Assembly: GCF_033441515.1 (NCBI RefSeq)
Contig: NZ_JAWQJT010000001.1
Span: 3,162,001-3,226,000, forward strand
DNA: 64,000 nt
Source: Amycolatopsis solani
Lineage (GTDB): Bacteria > Actinomycetota > Actinomycetes > Mycobacteriales > Pseudonocardiaceae
Reading direction: 5' to 3'
Under the pieces are notes generated by a model that did no database searches, was not told the origin of the DNA, and saw only the letters and a list, made by a program, of their open reading frames with translations. Of the stretch, positions 35,021 through 43,595 are shown piece by piece (the stretch's first letter is position 1; every line of letters starts with the position of its first letter). The position numbers and the translations under genes were made by a program.

Positions 35021-36679
35021 CTAGTTGTCCCCGTGCCGGTAGAACGGCAGCTTGACCGGGGCGAGCGGGGTGTTGCCGAGGATCAGGTCGGCGGCCTTCT
35101 CGGCGGTCATCATCACCGGCGCGTAGATGTTGCCGTTGGTGATGTAGGGCATCACCGACGCGTCGACCACGCGCAGGCCCTCGGTGCCGTGCACCCGCAT
35201 GGTCTGCGGGTCGACGACGGACTTCTCGTCCACGCCCATCTTGGCCGTGCACGACGGGTGCAGCGCGGTCTCGGCGTCCTTGGCGACCCAGTCGAGGATC
35301 TCCTCGTCCGTCTCGACCGACGGCCCCGGCGAGATCTCCCCGTCGTTGAACGGGTCCAGCGCGGACTGGTTGAGGATCTTCCGCGCCACCCGCACCGCTT
35401 CGACCCATTCGCGCCGGTCGTTCTCGGTGGACAGGTAGTTGAACTTGATCGCCGGGTGCTGCCGCGGGTCGGTCGAGGTGAGCTTCACCGAGCCGCGGGT
35501 GTCGGCGTACATCGGGCCGACGTGCACCTGGTAGCCGTGGCCCCCGGTCGGCGACGAGCCGTCGTAGCGGATCGCCACCGGCAGGAAGTGGAACATCAGG
35601 TTCGGGTACTTCACCTCGTCGTTGGACCGGACGAACCCGCCGCCCTCGAAGTGGTTGGTCGCGGCCGGCCCGGACCGCAGGAACAGCCACTGCGCGCCGA
35701 TGTAGGGCCGCTTCCACTTGGCGAGCGACGGCTGCATCGACACCGGCTGCTTGCAGGCGTACTGGATGTACACCTCCAGGTGGTCCTGGAGGTTCTCGCC
35801 GACGCCCGGCAGGTCCTTGACGACGTCGATGCCGAGCTTCTCCAGGTCCGCGGCGTTGCCGACGCCGGAGAGCTGCAGCAGCTGCGGGCTGTTGATCGCG
35901 CCGCCGCAGAGGATGATCTCCTTGCCGTACACCTCGCCCGGCGCTTTGCGGCCTTCGGCGTACTCGACGCCGATCGCGCGTGTGCCGTCGAAGAGGATCT
36001 GCGACACGAACGCGTGCGTCTTCACCGTCAGGTTCGGGCGGTTCATGACCGGGTGCAGGTACGCGCCCGCCGCGGACAATCGCCGTCCTTTCCGGACGTT
36101 GCGGTCGAACGCCGCGAAGCCCTCTTGCCGGTAGCCGTTGACGTCGTCGGTGCGCGGGTAGCCCGCTTGCTCGGCGGCGTCGAAGAAGGCTTGGAACAAC
36201 GGGTTCGACGCCGGTCCGCGTTCGAGCTCGAGGGGCCCGTCGTGGCCGCGCCACTGGCCGTCCGGGGCGTCCGCGAGGCAGTTTTCCATGCGGTTGAAGT
36301 ACGGCAGGCAGTGCGCGTAGTCCCAAGTGGACATCCCGGGGTCGGCGCCCCAGCGCTCGTAGTCCATCGGGTTGCCGCGCTGGAAGATCATCCCGTTGAT
36401 GCTGGACGACCCGCCGAGCACCTTGCCGCGCGCGTGGTAGACGCGACGGCGGTTCATGTACGGCTCGGGTTCGCTGCGGTAGCCCCAGTCGTAGAACTTC
36501 GACCCGATCGGGAAGGTCAGCGCGGCCGGCATGTGGATGAAGACGTCCCACTTGTAGTCGGACCGCCCCGCCTCCAGGACCAGGACCTTGTTCGACGGGT
36601 CGGCCGACAGCCGGTTCGCCAGCGCGCAGCCCGCCGAGCCACCGCCGACGATGACGAAGTCGTAGGTATCGGAACTCAT
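35021..36679 (-). CDS. betA: Choline dehydrogenase (GMC oxidoreductase)
   Basis: 552 residues, the usual BetA length. The FAD-binding N-terminus reads [20 protein letters not shown] signature 1 is visible ([16 protein letters not shown]), and signature 2 includes [15 protein letters not shown]. The C-terminal catalytic His-Asn region includes H-P-S-C-T-A-K-M-G and I-T-N-G-N-I-Y-A-P. It oxidises choline to betaine aldehyde, probably at the membrane. It is the third gene of a betB-permease-betA operon and starts 9 bp after the permease gene. Other small alcohols are possible substrates, but the neighbours make choline very likely. Confidence 0.9.
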   Translation of the reverse strand: MSSDTYDFVIVGGGSAGCALANRLSADPSNKVLVLEAGRSDYKWDVFIHMPAALTFPIGSKFYDWGYRSEPEPYMNRRRVYHARGKVLGGSSSINGMIFQRGNPMDYERWGADPGMSTWDYAHCLPYFNRMENCLADAPDGQWRGHDGPLELERGPASNPLFQAFFDAAEQAGYPRTDDVNGYRQEGFAAFDRNVRKGRRLSAAGAYLHPVMNRPNLTVKTHAFVSQILFDGTRAIGVEYAEGRKAPGEVYGKEIILCGGAINSPQLLQLSGVGNAADLEKLGIDVVKDLPGVGENLQDHLEVYIQYACKQPVSMQPSLAKWKRPYIGAQWLFLRSGPAATNHFEGGGFVRSNDEVKYPNLMFHFLPVAIRYDGSSPTGGHGYQVHVGPMYADTRGSVKLTSTDPRQHPAIKFNYLSTENDRREWVEAVRVARKILNQSALDPFNDGEISPGPSVETDEEILDWVAKDAETALHPSCTAKMGVDEKSVVDPQTMRVHGTEGLRVVDASVMPYITNGNIYAPVMMTAEKAADLILGNTPLAPVKLPFYRHGDN

Positions 36680-36688
36680 GGGGCCTCC

Positions 36689-38257
36689 TCAGCCGGGCAA
36701 GGTGTCCGGGGTGGTGTCCGGCATGTGCTCGGGGCTCGTGTGCGAGGAACCCCAAGTGCCGCGCCGGACGTACAGCATGATCGCACCGATGATCACGATC
36801 AGCCCGGTGACGATCACCGCGCCCCACTGGAAGTACCAGTGGTCGTCGCCGTAGACCTCGGCGCGCGGCCAGATCAGGTTGATCGTCATCCCGGCGCCGT
36901 AGAGCACCGCGACCGCGTTCACCAGCGTGCCCCAGCGGCCCAGCTTGAAGTACGGGCCGTGCTCCGGGCGCGGCCACTGCCCGCGCAGGCGGCGCAGCAG
37001 CATCGGGCCGGTGACCATCAGGTAGGGGATGTAGAACAGGATGATCGCGGTCGAGGTCAGGATGAAGAACGCCCGCTGGTTGCCCAGGTTGATCAGCAGC
37101 ACGACGACGGTGAGGCCGCCGGTGAGCAGCGCCGGCAGGATCGGCGTCTTCGACCGCGGCGACACCTTCGCCATCGCCTTGCTGAACGGCAGCCGGCCGT
37201 CGCGGGCCATCGCCCACGCCATCCGGATCGCCGCCGTCTGCACGGCCAGGCAGCACACGGTGATCGCGATCGCCGAGCAGATCAGGAACGCGTCCCCGAG
37301 CCCTTCGCCGAGCGTGCTCTTCAACAGGTACGGCATGCCGGACGTGCTCAGCTCCTCGGCGTTGATGTCGCCGACCGCCATCATCCCGACCAGCATCACC
37401 AGGCCGCCGACGATGAACGACGCCGTGATCGCCCGCAGGATCGCGCGCGGGGCGTGCTTGCGCGGCTGGGTGGTCTCTTCCGCGAGCGAGCCCGCGGTGT
37501 CGAAGCCGTAGAAGACGTACGCGCTCATCAGCGACGCCACCAGGAACGCCCCGAGGTACCCGAGCGAGTGACCGTCACCCGTGGCGTGCGTCTCGAAGAC
37601 GACCTGCGGGCCGCGCTTGATGTGGATGGCCAGCGCGATGATCAGCAGGATGACCGCGGACAGCTCCACCGCGACGCCGAAGTTGTTGATCTTCGCCATC
37701 AGCTTGACGCCGATGACGTTCACGATCGTGGCGAACACGACCAGCACCAGGGCCAGGATGATGGCGTTCTGCGCGCCGCCCGGGGTCGACGTCAGCCCGG
37801 CGTGGGAGTCGCTGCCGACGATCTGGAACGCGGTCGAGACCTGCGGCAGGATGATCTGGTAGGCGACCGCGACGGCGCCGGCCGTGACGATGGCGCCGAT
37901 GATCATGATCCAGCCCGCGAGCCACGACGTCGCGGGCTTCGCGATCTGCTTGGCCCACTGGTAGACCGACCCGGCGAGCGGGAACTGGCCGGCGAGCTCG
38001 GCGAAGCACAGCGCGACGGCGAGCTGGCCGAGGAAGACCAGCGGCCAGGTCCAGATGAACGCCGGGCCGCCCGAGGCGAAGCCGAAGAAGAACAGCTGGA
38101 ACACGCCGGTCATGATCGAGATGTAGGAGAACCCGGCGGCGAAGCTGGAGAAGGAGCCCAGGGAGCGCTCGAGTTCCTGCCGGTAACCGAACTTTTCGAG
38201 GTCGGAGCTGTCGTCCGGGGCAGGCCCCCCGCCCGCCGGCTTTTCTTGCGTGGTCAT
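36689..38257 (-). CDS. APC-family amine/amino-acid permease
   Basis: 522 residues with about 12 membrane helices. The N-terminal cytoplasmic part ends S-L-G-S-F-S-S-F-A-A-G-F-S-Y-I-S-I, and the F-Y-G-F-D-T-A-G-S-L-A-E-E-T loop is conserved in the amino acid/polyamine/organocation superfamily. It sits between betB (24 bp) and betA (9 bp), so it probably imports choline or glycine betaine. This is notable because BCCT or ABC systems usually do this. Related APC carriers lie beside betaine genes in other actinobacteria. The substrate is inferred from the operon only. Confidence 0.85.
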   Translation of the reverse strand: MTTQEKPAGGGPAPDDSSDLEKFGYRQELERSLGSFSSFAAGFSYISIMTGVFQLFFFGFASGGPAFIWTWPLVFLGQLAVALCFAELAGQFPLAGSVYQWAKQIAKPATSWLAGWIMIIGAIVTAGAVAVAYQIILPQVSTAFQIVGSDSHAGLTSTPGGAQNAIILALVLVVFATIVNVIGVKLMAKINNFGVAVELSAVILLIIALAIHIKRGPQVVFETHATGDGHSLGYLGAFLVASLMSAYVFYGFDTAGSLAEETTQPRKHAPRAILRAITASFIVGGLVMLVGMMAVGDINAEELSTSGMPYLLKSTLGEGLGDAFLICSAIAITVCCLAVQTAAIRMAWAMARDGRLPFSKAMAKVSPRSKTPILPALLTGGLTVVVLLINLGNQRAFFILTSTAIILFYIPYLMVTGPMLLRRLRGQWPRPEHGPYFKLGRWGTLVNAVAVLYGAGMTINLIWPRAEVYGDDHWYFQWGAVIVTGLIVIIGAIMLYVRRGTWGSSHTSPEHMPDTTPDTLPG

Positions 38258-38281
38258 GGCAGCGTCCTTAAGTGGTGGGGA

Positions 38282-39709
38282 TCAGCCCTTGAACCAGTGC
38301 TGCGGAACGGGATCGATGTTCTGGTAGACGTGCTTGCTTTCCTGGTACTCCGCGAGCCCGGACGGTCCGAGTTCGCGGCCGATGCCGGATCGGCCGAACC
38401 CGCCCCACTCCGCCTGCGGCAGGTAGGGGTGGTAGTCGTTGATCCACACGGTGCCGTGGCGCAGGGCCCCGGCGACGCGCTGGGCGCGGGACGCGTCCGA
38501 CGTCCACACGGCTCCGGCGAGCCCGTACTCGGTGTCGTTGGCCAGCGCGATCGCGTCGGCCTCTTCGGCGAAGCGTTCCACGGTGACGACCGGGCCGAAG
38601 ACCTCTTCCCGGACGACCGCCATGTCTCTGGTGCAGTCGGAAAAGACGGTGGGGCGCAGGAAGAAACCCTTTTCGTACTGCGGACCTTCGGGACGCTTGC
38701 CGCCCGCCCGGAGCGTCGCGCCGTCCTTGACAGCGCTTTCGATGTAGCCCTCGACCTTGGCGCGGTGCTGCGCCGAAACCAGCGGGCCGGTCTCGGTCGC
38801 GGGGTCGAGACCGTCGCCGACCCGGATCCGGTCGGCGCGCGCCGCGAGGTCCGCGACGAACCGGTCGTGGATCTCGTCCTGGACGATCAACCGCGCGCCC
38901 GCCGAGCAGACCTGTCCTGAATGGACGAACGCGGCCATCAGCGCGTAGTCGAGCGCGGTGTCGTAGTCGGCGTCGGCGAAGACCACGTTCGGGTTCTTGC
39001 CGCCGAGTTCGAGGGCGACCCGGCGGACGCCCTTCGCGGCGGCCGTCATGATCTTCTCGCCGGTCGCGTAGCCGCCGGTGAAGGAGACGAGGTCGACGGC
39101 CGGGTGCTCGACCATGGCCGCGCCGACGTGGCCCGGCCCGAGCAGCAGGTTGACCACGCCGGGCGGCACGCCCGCTTCTTCGAGCAGGGCGACGAGCTTG
39201 ATCGTGGTCAGCGGGGTGACCTCGCTGGGCTTGAGCACCACGGTGTTGCCCGCGGCGAGGGCGGGCGCGACCTTCCAGGACATCTGCAGCAGCGGGTAGT
39301 TCCACGGCGCGATCAGCGCGCAGACGCCGACGGGTTCGTGCACGATCCGGCTGACGACGCTCGCGCTGCCCGCGTCGACCAGCCGTCCGGCGTCCTTGTC
39401 CGCGAGGTCGGCGTAGTAGCGGAAGACATTGGTGACGTCGTCGATGTCGATGCGGCCTTCGCCCAGCGTCTTGCCGGTGTCGAGGCTCTCGGTGCGGGCC
39501 AGCTCTTCGCGGTCGCGGACCAGGAGGTCGGCGGTGCGCCGGAGCAGCGCGCCGCGTTCGGTGGCGGTGGTCCGCCGCCACGGGCCGTCGTCGAAAGCCC
39601 GGCGAGCGGCTGTGACCGCGGCGTCGACCTCCTCGCGCCCGGCTACGGCGACCTGCTCGATCACCTGGCCGGTCGCGGGGTTGAGTACGTCGAGGTGGCG
39701 GTCCGTCAT
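38282..39709 (-). CDS. betB: Betaine aldehyde dehydrogenase
   Basis: 475 residues, typical for class I aldehyde dehydrogenases. I chose ATG 39709 (M-T-D-R-H-L-D-V-L-N-P-A-T-G) with GAAGGG upstream. NAD binding is seen in A-P-W-N-Y-P-L-L-Q and F-T-G-G-Y-A-T-G. The catalytic Glu is in L-E-L-G-G-K-N-P-N and the nucleophile Cys in S-G-Q-V-C-S-A-G. One change, G-G-Y in place of the usual G-S/D-x in the nucleotide-binding turn, is mild. It oxidises betaine aldehyde to glycine betaine. It is the first gene of the minus-strand operon and is divergent from a BetI-like gene with two operators between them. Confidence 0.9.
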   Translation of the reverse strand: MTDRHLDVLNPATGQVIEQVAVAGREEVDAAVTAARRAFDDGPWRRTTATERGALLRRTADLLVRDREELARTESLDTGKTLGEGRIDIDDVTNVFRYYADLADKDAGRLVDAGSASVVSRIVHEPVGVCALIAPWNYPLLQMSWKVAPALAAGNTVVLKPSEVTPLTTIKLVALLEEAGVPPGVVNLLLGPGHVGAAMVEHPAVDLVSFTGGYATGEKIMTAAAKGVRRVALELGGKNPNVVFADADYDTALDYALMAAFVHSGQVCSAGARLIVQDEIHDRFVADLAARADRIRVGDGLDPATETGPLVSAQHRAKVEGYIESAVKDGATLRAGGKRPEGPQYEKGFFLRPTVFSDCTRDMAVVREEVFGPVVTVERFAEEADAIALANDTEYGLAGAVWTSDASRAQRVAGALRHGTVWINDYHPYLPQAEWGGFGRSGIGRELGPSGLAEYQESKHVYQNIDPVPQHWFKG

Positions 39710-39752
39710 GCGGCCCTTCCCGGATCGGTAGTGGCTGCTCAGTGCCTGGAGT

Positions 39753-39768
39753 GCGTACATTTGTACGC
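39753..39768. promoter_or_regulatory. BetI-type operator 1
   Basis: GCGTACA-TT-TGTACGC is a perfect 7-bp inverted repeat with a 2-base spacer in the 91-bp region between betB and the TetR gene. A second, weaker copy starts exactly 21 bp downstream, two helical turns away. Confidence 0.75.
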
Positions 39769-39773
39769 GAAGC

Positions 39774-39789
39774 GTGTACAGATGTCCAC
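39774..39789. promoter_or_regulatory. BetI-type operator 2
   Basis: GTGTACA-GA-TGTCCAC matches operator 1 in layout, with 6 of 7 arm positions paired. It ends 11 bases before the TetR start codon, so a bound repressor would block that gene, while operator 1 faces betB. Confidence 0.65.
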
Positions 39790-39800
39790 AAGGGGGCTCG

Positions 39801-40427
39801 ATGGCGAAGAGCGAACCCGGCGCGACGCGGCGCCGTGGTCCGAACGACCCCGAACGGCGGGCGCGGATCGCCAAGGCGGCGATCGAGGTGGTCGCCCAGC
39901 GGGGGATCGACGGGGTCACGCACCGCTCGGTCGCCGCCGCGGCCGGCGTGCCGCTCGGCTCGACGACCTACCACTTCGCGACGCTCGACGACCTCCTGGA
40001 GGTCGCCCTGCACGAGGCCGCCGAGAAGAACGTCCACGCGCTGAAGGAGTGGGAGTCCGCGCTCCCGTCGGACGCCGACTTCGCCGCGGCGCTCGCCGAC
40101 CTGGTCATGGGCTACATCAACGAGCAGTACCGCGACACCGTCGTCGAGTACGACCTGTACGTCGCCGCCCTGCACCGGCCGGCGCTGCGCAAGGCGAGCG
40201 CGGCCTGGGACGAGGCGCTCATCGCGTTCTTCGGCAGCCGCACGGACCCGCTCACCGGCCGGCTCCTGGCCGGGTTGTTCTGCGGCCTCTTGATGCAGGC
40301 GGCCCTGGCCGACCCCCGCCCGACCCGGGCGGAGATCGAAACCCTGTTCCGGCGGGCGATCGACGGCCCGGCTGCCTGTGGACAAGCCGCACTTTCATGT
40401 GAAAGTGGCGGTTGTCCACAGGGTTGA
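39801..40427 (+). CDS. betI: TetR-family repressor, BetI-like
   Basis: 208 residues from ATG 39801, with AAGGGGG about 7 bases upstream. The helix-turn-helix covers about residues 15-60 (R-I-A-K-A-A-I-E-V-V-A-Q-R-G-I-D-G-V-T-H-R-S-V-A-A, then S-T-T-Y-H-F). The rest is a helical ligand domain similar to TetR_C regions of the YcdC/BetI type. It is divergent from betB with two operators between them, so repression of the choline operon relieved by choline is likely. The last 15 codons are formed by a large palindrome (40375-40422) that doubles as terminator, giving the odd C-terminus G-Q-A-A-L-S-C-E-S-G-G-C. Confidence 0.8.
   Translation: MAKSEPGATRRRGPNDPERRARIAKAAIEVVAQRGIDGVTHRSVAAAAGVPLGSTTYHFATLDDLLEVALHEAAEKNVHALKEWESALPSDADFAAALADLVMGYINEQYRDTVVEYDLYVAALHRPALRKASAAWDEALIAFFGSRTDPLTGRLLAGLFCGLLMQAALADPRPTRAEIETLFRRAIDGPAACGQAALSCESGGCPQG
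40375..40422. repeat. Large palindrome inside the 3' end of betI
   Basis: Outer arms CCTGTGGACAAG and its near complement TTGTCCACAGG enclose inner arms around CTTTCATGTGAAAG (40392-40405). The whole 48 bases fold into one long imperfect hairpin, ending 5 bases before the stop codon is complete. The centre differs by one base from those at 14185-14198 and 47815-47828. Confidence 0.65.
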
Positions 40428-40465
40428 CAGCCGTGCGTGGCGGCAGTCACTCTGTTCCGGAGTGA
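40424..40465 (+). promoter_or_regulatory. Promoter and inverted repeat before the Rieske oxygenase gene
   Basis: TTGACA (40424-40429) overlaps the betI stop. CACTCT at 40448-40453 (18-bp spacing) is a possible -10. TCACTC (40447-40452) and GAGTGA (40460-40465) form a perfect 6-bp inverted repeat over the -10, a likely repressor or activator site. Which regulator binds is not known. Confidence 0.45.
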
Positions 40466-40521
40466 GCAACAAGACGCGTTCTGCGCAACTCCCGAACTGA
40501 TCCGCGGAGAGGACCACGCCG

Positions 40522-41643
40522 GTGACCGCAATCGATCTCCCGCCGAGCCTGCTCGCCACCCTGCCCGGCAGCTCCTACACCGACCCGGCGGTCTTCGCCC
40601 TCGAACAGGCGAAGATCTTCGAGGCCGACTGGTTCTGCGCCGTGCGCAGCGCCGACCTGCCGACTCCGGGCTCGTTCGAGACCGTCCAGGTCGGCAAGGA
40701 GAGCGTCCTCGTCTCGCGCGGCCGCGACGGCGGGCTCAACGCGTTCCTCAACGTCTGCCGCCACCGCGGCGCCCGGCTCTGCACGGCCGAGAGCGGCACC
40801 GTGAAGCGCGCCTTCCAGTGCCCGTACCACGCCTGGACGTACGGCCTGGACGGCAAGCTCGTCGCCGCGCCGAACCTCACCGGGATGCCCGACGTCGACC
40901 GGACCGAGTTCGGACTCACCAAGGTTCACCTGCGCGAATGGCTCGGTTACGCCTGGGTCTGCCTGGCCGACGAGCCGCCGTCGTTCGAGGAGACCGTCGT
41001 CGGCGCGGTCACCGAACGCCTGGGCGGCGCCGAAGAGATCGACGCCTACGGCATCGACGGCCTCGCGCTCGGCAAGCGCATCGAGTACGACGTGAAGGCG
41101 AACTGGAAGCAGATCATCGAGAACTTCATGGAGTGCTACCACTGCGCGACGATCCACCCGGAGCTCACCGAGGTGCTCCCGGAGTTCGCCGACGGTTACG
41201 CCGCGCAGTACTACGTCGGCCACGGCGCCGAGTTCGGCGGCGAGATCAAGGGCTTCACGATCGACGGGAGCGAGGGCGTCGACCGGCTGCCCGGCGTCAC
41301 CGAAGCCCAGGACCGCAAGTACTACGCGATCACCATCAAGCCGGGTGTCTTCGTCAACCTGGTCCCGGACCACGTGATCCTGCACCGGATGTTCCCGCTG
41401 GCCCCGGACCGGACGCTGGTGCGCTGCGACTGGCTGTACCTGCCGGAGGTGGTCGAGTCGGGCCGCGACCTGACGCGCTCGGTCGAGCTGTTCCACCGCG
41501 TCAACCTGCAGGACTTCGAGGCGTGCGAACGCTGCCAGCTGGCGATGGACTCGCGCTCGTACGTCAACGGCGGGGTGCTCGTGCCCAGCGAGCACCACAT
41601 CGGTGCGTTCCACGACTGGGTCCGCGCCCGGCTGAGCGCCTAG
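40522..41643 (+). CDS. gbcA: Rieske-type oxygenase, probable glycine betaine demethylase large subunit
   Basis: 373 residues. GTG start with GGAGAGGA upstream. The Rieske cluster ligands are Cys79, His81, Cys100 and His103 (C-R-H and C-P-Y-H). The mononuclear iron site is in E-N-F-M-E-C-Y-H-C-A-T-I-H-P-E-L (two His, with a later Asp), near residues 200-215. This C-Y-H-C-x-x-x-H-P pattern is found in GbcA/choline-monooxygenase-type enzymes that act on quaternary amines. Since betA and betB already make betaine, demethylation to dimethylglycine is the missing step and the best assignment. Electrons would come from the Rieske ferredoxin and reductase at 33388-34838. The stop shares CTAG with the convergent GntR gene. 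Confidence 0.82.
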   Translation: MTAIDLPPSLLATLPGSSYTDPAVFALEQAKIFEADWFCAVRSADLPTPGSFETVQVGKESVLVSRGRDGGLNAFLNVCRHRGARLCTAESGTVKRAFQCPYHAWTYGLDGKLVAAPNLTGMPDVDRTEFGLTKVHLREWLGYAWVCLADEPPSFEETVVGAVTERLGGAEEIDAYGIDGLALGKRIEYDVKANWKQIIENFMECYHCATIHPELTEVLPEFADGYAAQYYVGHGAEFGGEIKGFTIDGSEGVDRLPGVTEAQDRKYYAITIKPGVFVNLVPDHVILHRMFPLAPDRTLVRCDWLYLPEVVESGRDLTRSVELFHRVNLQDFEACERCQLAMDSRSYVNGGVLVPSEHHIGAFHDWVRARLSA

Positions 41644-42287
41644 ATCAAGGCCCGGATGGCGGCCTCGAACCCGGTGACGTGCTCGAGCGTCAGCGCGGCC
41701 GCCTTCTCGGCGTCGCCCTCGATGATCGCGGTGAGGAGCGGGACGTGTTCGTCGACGTGGCCGGCCATCCCGGACAGCCGGGGTACGAACACGCCCCAGA
41801 TCCGGGTCGCGAGGTTGTCGTACCGGATCAGCGTGTCCTCGAGGTACGGGTTGTGCACGCACCGGTAGATCGCCCGGTGCAGGGCGAGGTCGGTGCGCAG
41901 CAGCTCGGCGTTGTCGCCGTCCGGGACGCCGGCGTCGAGCCCCGCCCGCAGCTCGGTCAGCGTCGCCCGGTCGGCGGCGGTCGCGCGCGCGGCCGCGGCG
42001 GCCGTCGCCATCGGCTCCAGCGTGCGCCGGACCTCGGAGATGTGCGCGAGGTCGGAGATGTTGACGTCGGTGGCGAACGTCCCGCGCCGCGGGTAGGCGA
42101 CGACCAGCCGCTCGGACTCCAGGCGTTTGAGCGCCTCGCGGATCGGCGTGCGGCCCATGCCGAGCGCGGTGCCGAGCTCCTCCTCGGCGATGGGCGAGCC
42201 CGGCGGGATGTCGAGCATGACGAGCTGGTCGCGGACGAAGAGATAAGCCTGTTCGGCCAGTGAAGGGGGATTGACCTGGGGGTGCAC
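41640..42287 (-). CDS. GntR-family regulator with FCD domain
   Basis: 215 residues. The winged helix covers about 8-75 (A-E-E-E-L-G-T-A-L-G-M-G-R-T-P-I-R-E-A-L-K-R-L-E, then G-T-F-A). The helical FCD ligand domain has the metal-binding residues in R-T-D-L-A-L-H-R-A-I and later H-V-D-E-H and E-H-V. The GTG start at 42287 has TAGACT exactly 7 bases before it and no ribosome site, so it is probably leaderless. It is divergent from the glyA-sox-dmg operon with 57 bp between start codons and is the likely regulator of that operon, responding to a betaine breakdown product. Confidence 0.87.
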   Translation of the reverse strand: MHPQVNPPSLAEQAYLFVRDQLVMLDIPPGSPIAEEELGTALGMGRTPIREALKRLESERLVVAYPRRGTFATDVNISDLAHISEVRRTLEPMATAAAAARATAADRATLTELRAGLDAGVPDGDNAELLRTDLALHRAIYRCVHNPYLEDTLIRYDNLATRIWGVFVPRLSGMAGHVDEHVPLLTAIIEGDAEKAAALTLEHVTGFEAAIRALI

Positions 42288-42294
42288 GCCACTT

Positions 42295-42300
42295 AGTCTA
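42295..42300 (-). promoter_or_regulatory. -10 element TAGACT of the leaderless GntR gene
   Basis: On the minus strand TAGACT is followed by 7 bases and then the GTG start at 42287. It lies in the same 57-bp region that must hold the promoter of the glyA operon. Confidence 0.55.
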
Positions 42301-42302
42301 CA

Positions 42303-42328
42303 TCGACGATTGATATATTAGAAGTCGA
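42303..42328. promoter_or_regulatory. Promoter region and inverted repeat before glyA
   Basis: TATATT (42314-42319) is a good -10 for the plus strand in an otherwise GC-rich region. TCGAC (42303-42307) and GTCGA (42324-42328) bracket it as a short inverted repeat. It is a plausible GntR site, but the symmetry is weak. Confidence 0.4.
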
Positions 42329-42344
42329 CCACGAAGGGTCCGCG

Positions 42345-43595
42345 ATGCTCAACCACTCCTTGGCCGACTACGACCCGGCCGTGGCCGAGGCGATCGGCGC
42401 GGAGCTGCACCGGCAGCAGTCGACGCTCGAGATGATCGCTTCCGAGAACTTCGCCCCGCTCTCCGTGCTCCAGGCCCAGGGCTCGGTGCTGACCAACAAG
42501 TACGCCGAGGGCTACCCCGGCCGGCGGTACTACGGCGGGTGCGAGCACGTCGACGTCCTCGAACAGCTCGCCATCGACCGGGTCAAGGCGCTGTTCGGCG
42601 CCGGGTTCGCCAACGTCCAGCCGCACTCGGGCGCCCAGGCCAACGCGGCCGCGATGGCCGCGCTGCTCAAGCCCGGCGACAAGATCCTCGGCCTTTCGCT
42701 CGCCCACGGCGGCCACCTGACCCACGGCATGCGGATCAACTTCTCCGGCCTGCTCTACGACGTCGCCGCGTACGAAGTGTCCGAAAAGGACTACCGGGTC
42801 GACATGGCGGAGGTGGCGAGGCTCGCGGAGGAGCACCGGCCGAAGGTGATCATCGCCGGCTGGTCGGCTTACCCGCGGCAGCTCGACTTCGTGCGGTTCC
42901 GCGAGATCGCCGACGAGGTGGGCGCGTACCTGATGGTCGACATGGCGCACTTCGCCGGCCTGGTCGCCGCGGGGCTGCACCCCTCGCCGGTCCCGCACGC
43001 GCACGTCACCACGACCACCACGCACAAGACGCTCGGCGGCCCGCGCGGCGGCGTGATCCTGACGAACGACGCGGCACTGGCCAAGAAGGTCAACTCCGCC
43101 GTGTTCCCCGGTCAGCAGGGCGGGCCGCTCGAACACGTCATCGCCGCCAAGGCCGTGGCGTTCAAGATGGCCGCCGAGCCGGAGTTCGCCGAACGCCAGC
43201 AGCGGACGCTCAGCGGCGCGAAGGTCCTGGCCGAGCGGCTCCTGGACGGCGGGATCGACGTGCTGACCGGTGGCACCGACGTCCACCTGGTGCTCGCCGA
43301 CCTGCGGAACTCCGAGCTCGACGGCAAGCAGGCCGAGGACCGGCTGCACGAGGTCGGCATCACGGTCAACCGCAACGCCGTCCCCTTCGACCCGCGGCCG
43401 CCGATGGTGACGTCCGGCCTGCGGATCGGCACCCCCGCCCTGGCCACGCGCGGCTTCGGCGACGCCGAGTTCCGCGAGGCCGCCGACGTCATCGCCGAGG
43501 CGCTGCGGCCCAGCTGCGACGTCGAGAAGCTTCGGTCCCGCGTCACCGCGCTGACCGAAGCGTTCCCGCTGTACCCGTCGGAGGAGGCCCGATGA
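42345..43595 (+). CDS. glyA: Serine hydroxymethyltransferase
   Basis: 416 residues, the family's usual size. It converts glycine plus 5,10-methylene-THF to serine, using pyridoxal phosphate. Key motifs are S-E-N-F-A (substrate contact), [22 protein letters not shown] (PLP pocket) and the Schiff-base lysine in [13 protein letters not shown]. It leads an operon for betaine breakdown and overlaps soxB by 4 bases. This is likely a pathway-specific paralogue that turns the glycine and one-carbon units released below into serine; a housekeeping copy is expected elsewhere. Confidence 0.95.
   Translation: MLNHSLADYDPAVAEAIGAELHRQQSTLEMIASENFAPLSVLQAQGSVLTNKYAEGYPGRRYYGGCEHVDVLEQLAIDRVKALFGAGFANVQPHSGAQANAAAMAALLKPGDKILGLSLAHGGHLTHGMRINFSGLLYDVAAYEVSEKDYRVDMAEVARLAEEHRPKVIIAGWSAYPRQLDFVRFREIADEVGAYLMVDMAHFAGLVAAGLHPSPVPHAHVTTTTTHKTLGGPRGGVILTNDAALAKKVNSAVFPGQQGGPLEHVIAAKAVAFKMAAEPEFAERQQRTLSGAKVLAERLLDGGIDVLTGGTDVHLVLADLRNSELDGKQAEDRLHEVGITVNRNAVPFDPRPPMVTSGLRIGTPALATRGFGDAEFREAADVIAEALRPSCDVEKLRSRVTALTEAFPLYPSEEAR

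Noticed and set aside
35033-38920. A 1295-codon plus-strand open frame opposite betA, the permease and betB
   Set aside because: It is a shadow frame. It is rich in Arg, Asp and Val without domains, while the minus-strand genes have full motifs.
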